Positions 59,958 to 64,000 of a stretch of 64,000 nt of DNA are shown here, piece by piece. This DNA is from Moringa oleifera (Eukaryota; Streptophyta; Magnoliopsida; Brassicales; Moringaceae). The stretch covers positions 872,501-936,500 of the forward strand of contig JAJFZO010000105.1 in the NCBI GenBank assembly GCA_021397835.1, given 5' to 3'. Position 1 is the stretch's first letter, and every line of letters begins with the position of its first letter. The notes below the pieces were generated by a model. It saw only the letters and a list, made by a program, of their open reading frames with translations. It did not search any database and was not told the origin of the DNA. A program made the translations under genes and the position numbers.

Positions 59958-62170
59958 GGTGTCACGCCTTGCCCGGGCTGGCTGTCTAGCTCGCTCATTG
60001 CTAACGGCGACGATCGTGTCGTTGATCGCGCAGCGCATCGAGTACGCCTAGGCAAGCCTGGGCATCGGGATCTAGCCCTACATCCGCCACCTCGAGGGCC
60101 TGCGACGAAGCACTCCGCATGCTCAAAATCCTCCCAGCAATTTGGCCCTCGCGTAGCATGCATCATCGTTAGTTTCGCCGCTCACACCGCCGAGCTTGTG
60201 TAGCCACATCCCAGCACATTATCCCACGATTTTTCTTATTTTATTGCCCACTTTTTTCCCACCGATGTGGCCTTGGCAGCAGAGGTGTCACGCTTTGCCT
60301 AGGTTGGCCGTGTGGCTCGCTCATTACTAACGGTCGACGATCGTGTCGTCGATCGCGCTGCGTGATGAGTCCGCCTAGGAAACCCTGGGCGTCGGCATCC
60401 AGTCCTGCATTCACCGCCTCGAGGGCCTGCGACGAAGCACTCCACATGCTCAAAATCTGCCCAGCGATTTGGCCCTCGCGTAGCATGGATCATCGTTAGC
60501 TTCACCGCCCACACCATCGAGTTTGTCTAGCCACATCTCAGCTCATTATCCCATAATTTCCCTTTTTTCGTTGCCCACATTTTTCCCACCAATGAGGCCT
60601 TAGATACAGGGGTGTCACGCCTTGCCCAGGCTGGCTGTCTAGGTCGCTTGTTGCTAACGGCTGACGATCGTGTCGTTGATCGCGCTGCGCAACGAGTTTG
60701 CCTAGGCAAGCCTGAGCGTTGGGATCCAGCCCCACGTTTGCCACCTCGAGGGCTTGCGACCAAGCACTCCGCATGCTCAAAATCCACCCAGCGATTTGGC
60801 CCTCGCGTAGCATGGATCATCGTTAGCTTCGTCACCCACACCGTCGAGTTTGTCTAGCCACATCTCAGCTCATTATCCCACAATTTCCCTCGTTTCGTTG
60901 CCCACATTTTTCCCACCGATGAGGCCTTAGATACAGGGGTGTCACGCCTTGCCCAGGCTGGCTGTCTAGGTCGCTTGTTGCTAACGGCCGACGATCGTGT
61001 CGTCGATCGCGCTGCGCAATGAGTTCGCCTAGGCAAGCCTGAGCGTTGGGATCCAGCCCCACGTTTGCCACCTCGAGGGCTTGCGACCAAACACTCCGCA
61101 TGCTCAAAATCCACCCAGCGATTTGGCCCTCGCGTAGCATGGATCATCGTTAGCTTCGCCACCCACACCGTCGAGTTTGTCTAGCCACATCTCAGCTCAT
61201 TATCCCACAATTTCGCTCGTTTCGTTGCCCACGTTTTTCCTGCTGATGAGGCCTTATATACAGGGGTGTCACGCCTTGCCCGGCCTGGCTGTCTAGCTCG
61301 CTCAGTGCTAACGGTCGACGATCGTGTCGTTGATCGCGCAGCGCATCGAGTACGCCAAGGCAAGCCTGGGCATCGGGATCCAGCCCTACATCCGCCACCT
61401 CGAGGGCGTACGATGAAGCACTTCGCATGCTCAAAATCCTCCCAGCAATTTGGCCCTCGCATAGCATGCATCATCTTTAGTTTCGTCGCCCACACCGCTG
61501 AGCTTGTGTAGCCACATCCCAGCACATTATCCCACGATTTTTCTTATTTTATTGCCCACTTTTTTCCCACCGATGAGGCCTTGGCAGCAGAGGTGTCACG
61601 TTTTGCCTAGGCTGGCCGTGTGGCTCGCTCATTACTAACAGTCGACGATCGTGTCATCGATCGCGCTGCGTGATGAGTCCGCCTAGGCAACCCTGGGCGT
61701 CGGGATCCAGTCCTGCATTCACCGCCTCGAGGGCCTGCGACGAAGCACTCCACATGCTCAAAATCTGCCCAGCGATTTGGCCCTCGCGTAGCATGGATCA
61801 TCGTTAGCTTCACCGCCCACACCATCGAGTTTGTCTAGCCACATCTCAGCTCATTATCCCATAATTTCCCTTTTTTCGTTGCCCACATTTTTCCCACCAA
61901 TGAGGCCTTAGATACAGGGGTGTCACGCCTTGCCCAGGCTGGCTGTCTAGGTCGCTTGTTGCTAACGGCTGACGATCGTGTCGTTGATCGCGCTGCGCAA
62001 CGAGTTTGCCTAGGCAAGCCTGAGCGATGGGATCCAGCCCCACGTTTGCCACCTCGAGGGCTTGCGACCAAGCACTCCGCATGCTCAAAATCCACCCAGC
62101 GATTTGGCCCTCGCGTAGCATGGATCATCGTTAGCTTTGCCACCCACACCGTCGAGTTTGTCTAGCCACA
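59958..62170 (+). repeat. B-C-A-A-B-C-A stretch with a four-monomer tandem duplication
   Basis: Monomers at 59958 B, 60285 C, 60612 A, 60939 A, 61266 B, 61593 C and 61920 A. The A monomers at 60612 and 61920 and their upstream linkers are nearly identical (both have cccttttttcgttgcc, at about 60560 and 61868) and lie 1,308 bp apart, four monomers. The B at 61266 matches 45578 with private markers at an offset of 15,688 bp. Confidence 0.86.
60939..61265 (+). repeat. Representative A monomer
   Basis: Marked by gctgtctaggtcgcttgttg, gcgctgcgcaatgagttcg, gcctgagcgttgggatcc, gccccacgtttgccacc, gggcttgcgaccaaacac and aatccacccagcgatttgg. It is the most frequent subfamily in the window. Confidence 0.88.
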
Positions 62171-64000
62171 TCTCAACTCATTATCCCACTATTTCCCTCG
62201 TTTCGTTGCCCATATTTTTCCCACCGATGAGGCCTTAGATACAGGGGTGTCACGCCTTGCCCAGGCTGGCTGTCTAGGTCGCTTGTTGCTAACGGCTGAC
62301 GATCGTGTCGTCGATAGCGCTGCGCAACGAGTTCGCCTAGGCAAGCCTGAGCGTTGGGATCCAGCCCCACGTTTGCCACCTCGAAGGCTTGCGACCAAAC
62401 ACTCTGCATGCTCAAAATCCACCAAGCGATTGTGCCCTCGCGTAGCATGGATCATCGTTAGCTTCGCCACCCACACCGTCGAGTTTGTCCAGCCACATCT
62501 CAGCTCATTATCCTACAATTTTCCTCGTTTCGTTGCCCATGTTTTTCCCACCGGTGAGGCCTTAGATACAGGGGTGTCACGCCTTGCCCGGGCTGGCTGT
62601 CTAGCTCGGACATTGCTAACGGCCGACGATCGTGTCGTTGATCGCGCAGCGCATCGAGTACGCCTAGGCAAGCCTGGGCATCGGGATCTAGCCCTACATC
62701 CGCCACCTCGAGGGCCTGCGACGAATCACTCCGCATGCTCAAAATCCTCCCAGCAATTTGGCCCTCGCGTAGCATGCATCATCGTTAGTTTCGCCGCTCA
62801 CACCGTCGAGCCTTTGTAGCCACATCCCAGCACATTATCCCACGATTTTTCTTATTTTATTGCCCACTTTTTTCCCACCGATGTGGCCTTGGCAGCAGAG
62901 GTGTCACGCTTTGCCTAGGTTGGCCGTGCGGCTCGCTCATTACTAACGGTCGACGATCGTGTCGTCGATCGCGCTGCGTGATGAGTCCGCCTAGGAAACC
63001 CTGGGCGTCGGCATCCAGTCCTGCATTCACCGCCTCGAGGGCCTGCGACGAAGCACTCCACATGCTCAAAATCCGCCCAGCGATTTGGCCCTCGCGTAGC
63101 ATGGATCATCGTTAGCTTCGCCGCCCACACCATCGAGTTTGTCTAGCCACATCTCAGCTCATTATCCCACAATTTCCCTTGTTTCGTTGCCCACATTTTT
63201 CCCACCGATGAGGCCTTAGATACAGGGGTGTCATGCCTTGCCCAGGCTGGCTGTCTAGGTCGCTTGTTGCTAACGGCCGACGATCGTGTCGTTGATCGCG
63301 CTGCGCAACGAGTTTGCCTAGGCAAGCCTGAGCGTTGGGATCCAGCCCCACGTTTGCCACCTCGAGGGCTTGCGACCAAGCACTCCGCATGCTCAAAATC
63401 CACCCAGCGATTTGGCCCTCGCGTAGCATGGATCATCGTTAGCTTCGCCACCCACACCGTTGAGTTTGTCTAGCCACTTCTCAGCTCATTATCCCACAAT
63501 TTCCCTCGTTTCATTGCCCATGTTTTTTCCACCGATGAGGCCTTAGATAAAAGGGTGTCACGCCTTGCCCGGGCTGGCTGTCTAGCTCAATCATTGCTAA
63601 CGGGTGACGATCGTGTCGTCGATCGCGCAGTGCATCGAGTACACCTAGGCAAGCCTGGGCAGCGGGATCCAGCCCTACAGCCGCCACCTCGAGGGCCTGC
63701 GAGGAAGCACTCCGTATGCTCAAAATCCTCCCAGCAATTTGGTCCTCGCGTAGCATGCATCATCGTTAGCTTCGTCGCCCACATCGTCGAGCTTGTGTAG
63801 CCACATCCCAGCACATTATCCCACGATTTTTCTTATTTTATTGCCCACGTTTTTTCCACCGATGAGGCCTTGGCAGCAGAGGTGTCACGCTTTGCCCAAG
63901 CTGGCCGTGTGGCTCACTCATTACTAACGACTGACGATCGTGTCGTCGATCACGTTGCGAATGAGTCCGCCTAGGCAACCCTGGGCGTCGGGATCCAGTC
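62171..64000 (+). repeat. Right-edge duplication, partner 2
   Basis: This is the counterpart of 50400-52229, 11,771 bp to the right, running off the window end, so its full length is unknown. It keeps the private markers tcgtcgatagcgctgcg (near 62307), ccaccaagcgattgtgccc, cgacgaatcactccg and the one-base loss giving cgttgcgaatgag (near 63953). The last B monomer (63555) has several changes not in its partner, for example gcagcgggatcc and gcgaggaagcac. Confidence 0.92.

Larger units (their letters stand above)
1912..64000 (+). repeat. Tandem satellite array, about 327-bp monomer, about 190 copies
   Basis: The whole interval is head-to-tail copies of one monomer, phased here at gtgtcacgcc. 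Spacing between anchors is mostly 326-328 bp; the E form is 318 bp. Landmarks in order: gtgtcacgcc, gctcattgctaacgg, a CGATCG-rich dyad, gcctaggcaagcctg, gggatccag, cctcgaggg, cgcatgctcaaaatcc, gatttggccctcgcg, catcgttagcttcg, cacaccgtcgag, tagccacat, gctcattatccca, then a T-rich stretch ending in cccaccgatgaggcctt. I saw no inverted monomers, transposons, genes or unique DNA inside. About 327 bp matches two plant nucleosome repeats, a common satellite size class. I do not recognise the family. The array runs past the right edge. Confidence 0.97.

Noticed and set aside
1912..64000. More than 300 open frames of 60-190 codons on both strands
   Set aside because: They recur once per monomer in several frames at once, lack any recognisable domain, and follow from the stop-poor, GC-rich 327-bp monomer. 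I list none as genes.
1912..64000. CRISPR-like or phage-type repeat array
   Set aside because: Repeats are contiguous, 327 bp, without unique spacers, and sit beside plant nuclear rDNA.
1912..64000. The monomer as a dimer of a 163-bp unit
   Set aside because: Both halves contain tctagc followed by gctcatt, but I could not align the halves beyond such short words.
1912..64000. Transposable elements, telomere repeats or tRNA genes within the array
   Set aside because: I saw no long terminal repeats, polyA tails, telomeric heptamers or tRNA boxes. Every stretch reads as monomer sequence apart from the short insertion near 59570.

Overview
The window is nuclear DNA of a flowering plant and contains no protein-coding gene that I can support. 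It starts in a damaged, minus-strand fragment of a 45S ribosomal DNA unit (1-1911). From 1912 to the last base it is one uninterrupted head-to-tail satellite array of about 190 monomers, most close to 327 bp. The plant assignment rests on the conserved 18S and 5.8S cores, including the 14-base 5.8S motif GAATTGCAGAATCC (656-669, minus) and a near-match to the angiosperm ITS1 core (798-818, minus). I could not resolve the species or family.

The rDNA fragment reads, right to left, 18S (969-1886), ITS1, 5.8S (582-731), ITS2 and the 5' end of 26S (1-410, running off the window). It is a relic. The 18S has lost about 890 internal bases at a join with short microhomology (1390-1393), the 5.8S has lost about 10 bases near its 5' end, and many conserved CpG sites read TpG or CpA. 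Only 25 bp separate the 18S 5' end from the first satellite monomer, so almost all of the external transcribed spacer and promoter region is missing.

The array is all in one orientation. I phase monomers at the recurring gtgtcacgcc. By diagnostic sites I recognise subfamilies that I name A, B, B', C, C2, A', D, D', X and E; several are chimeras of the others. Layout: 1912-4262, divergent shorter E-type monomers at the rDNA edge, ending in a 108-bp truncated monomer; 4263-5401, rearranged; 5402-7361, a higher-order block; 7362-13240, three almost identical 6-monomer units of about 1,959 bp, followed by a fourth lacking two monomers (13241-14548); 14549-17160, mixed; 17161-23367 and 32842-39022, two copies of a roughly 6.2-kb segment about 15.66 kb apart; 45578-48191, a further copy of its 8-monomer core; 53417-59957, a divergent island with E-like monomers and a patch of dense indels; 59958-64000, young duplications, including one shared with 50.4-52.2 kb at an offset of exactly 11,771 bp.

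The open frames of 60-190 codons seen on both strands follow from the repeat: 327 is 3 x 109, so a stop-free frame persists from monomer to monomer. I treat them as non-coding. What is worth following up is the satellite itself, its layered higher-order structure, its junction with an rDNA relic, and two places where the assembly should be checked.
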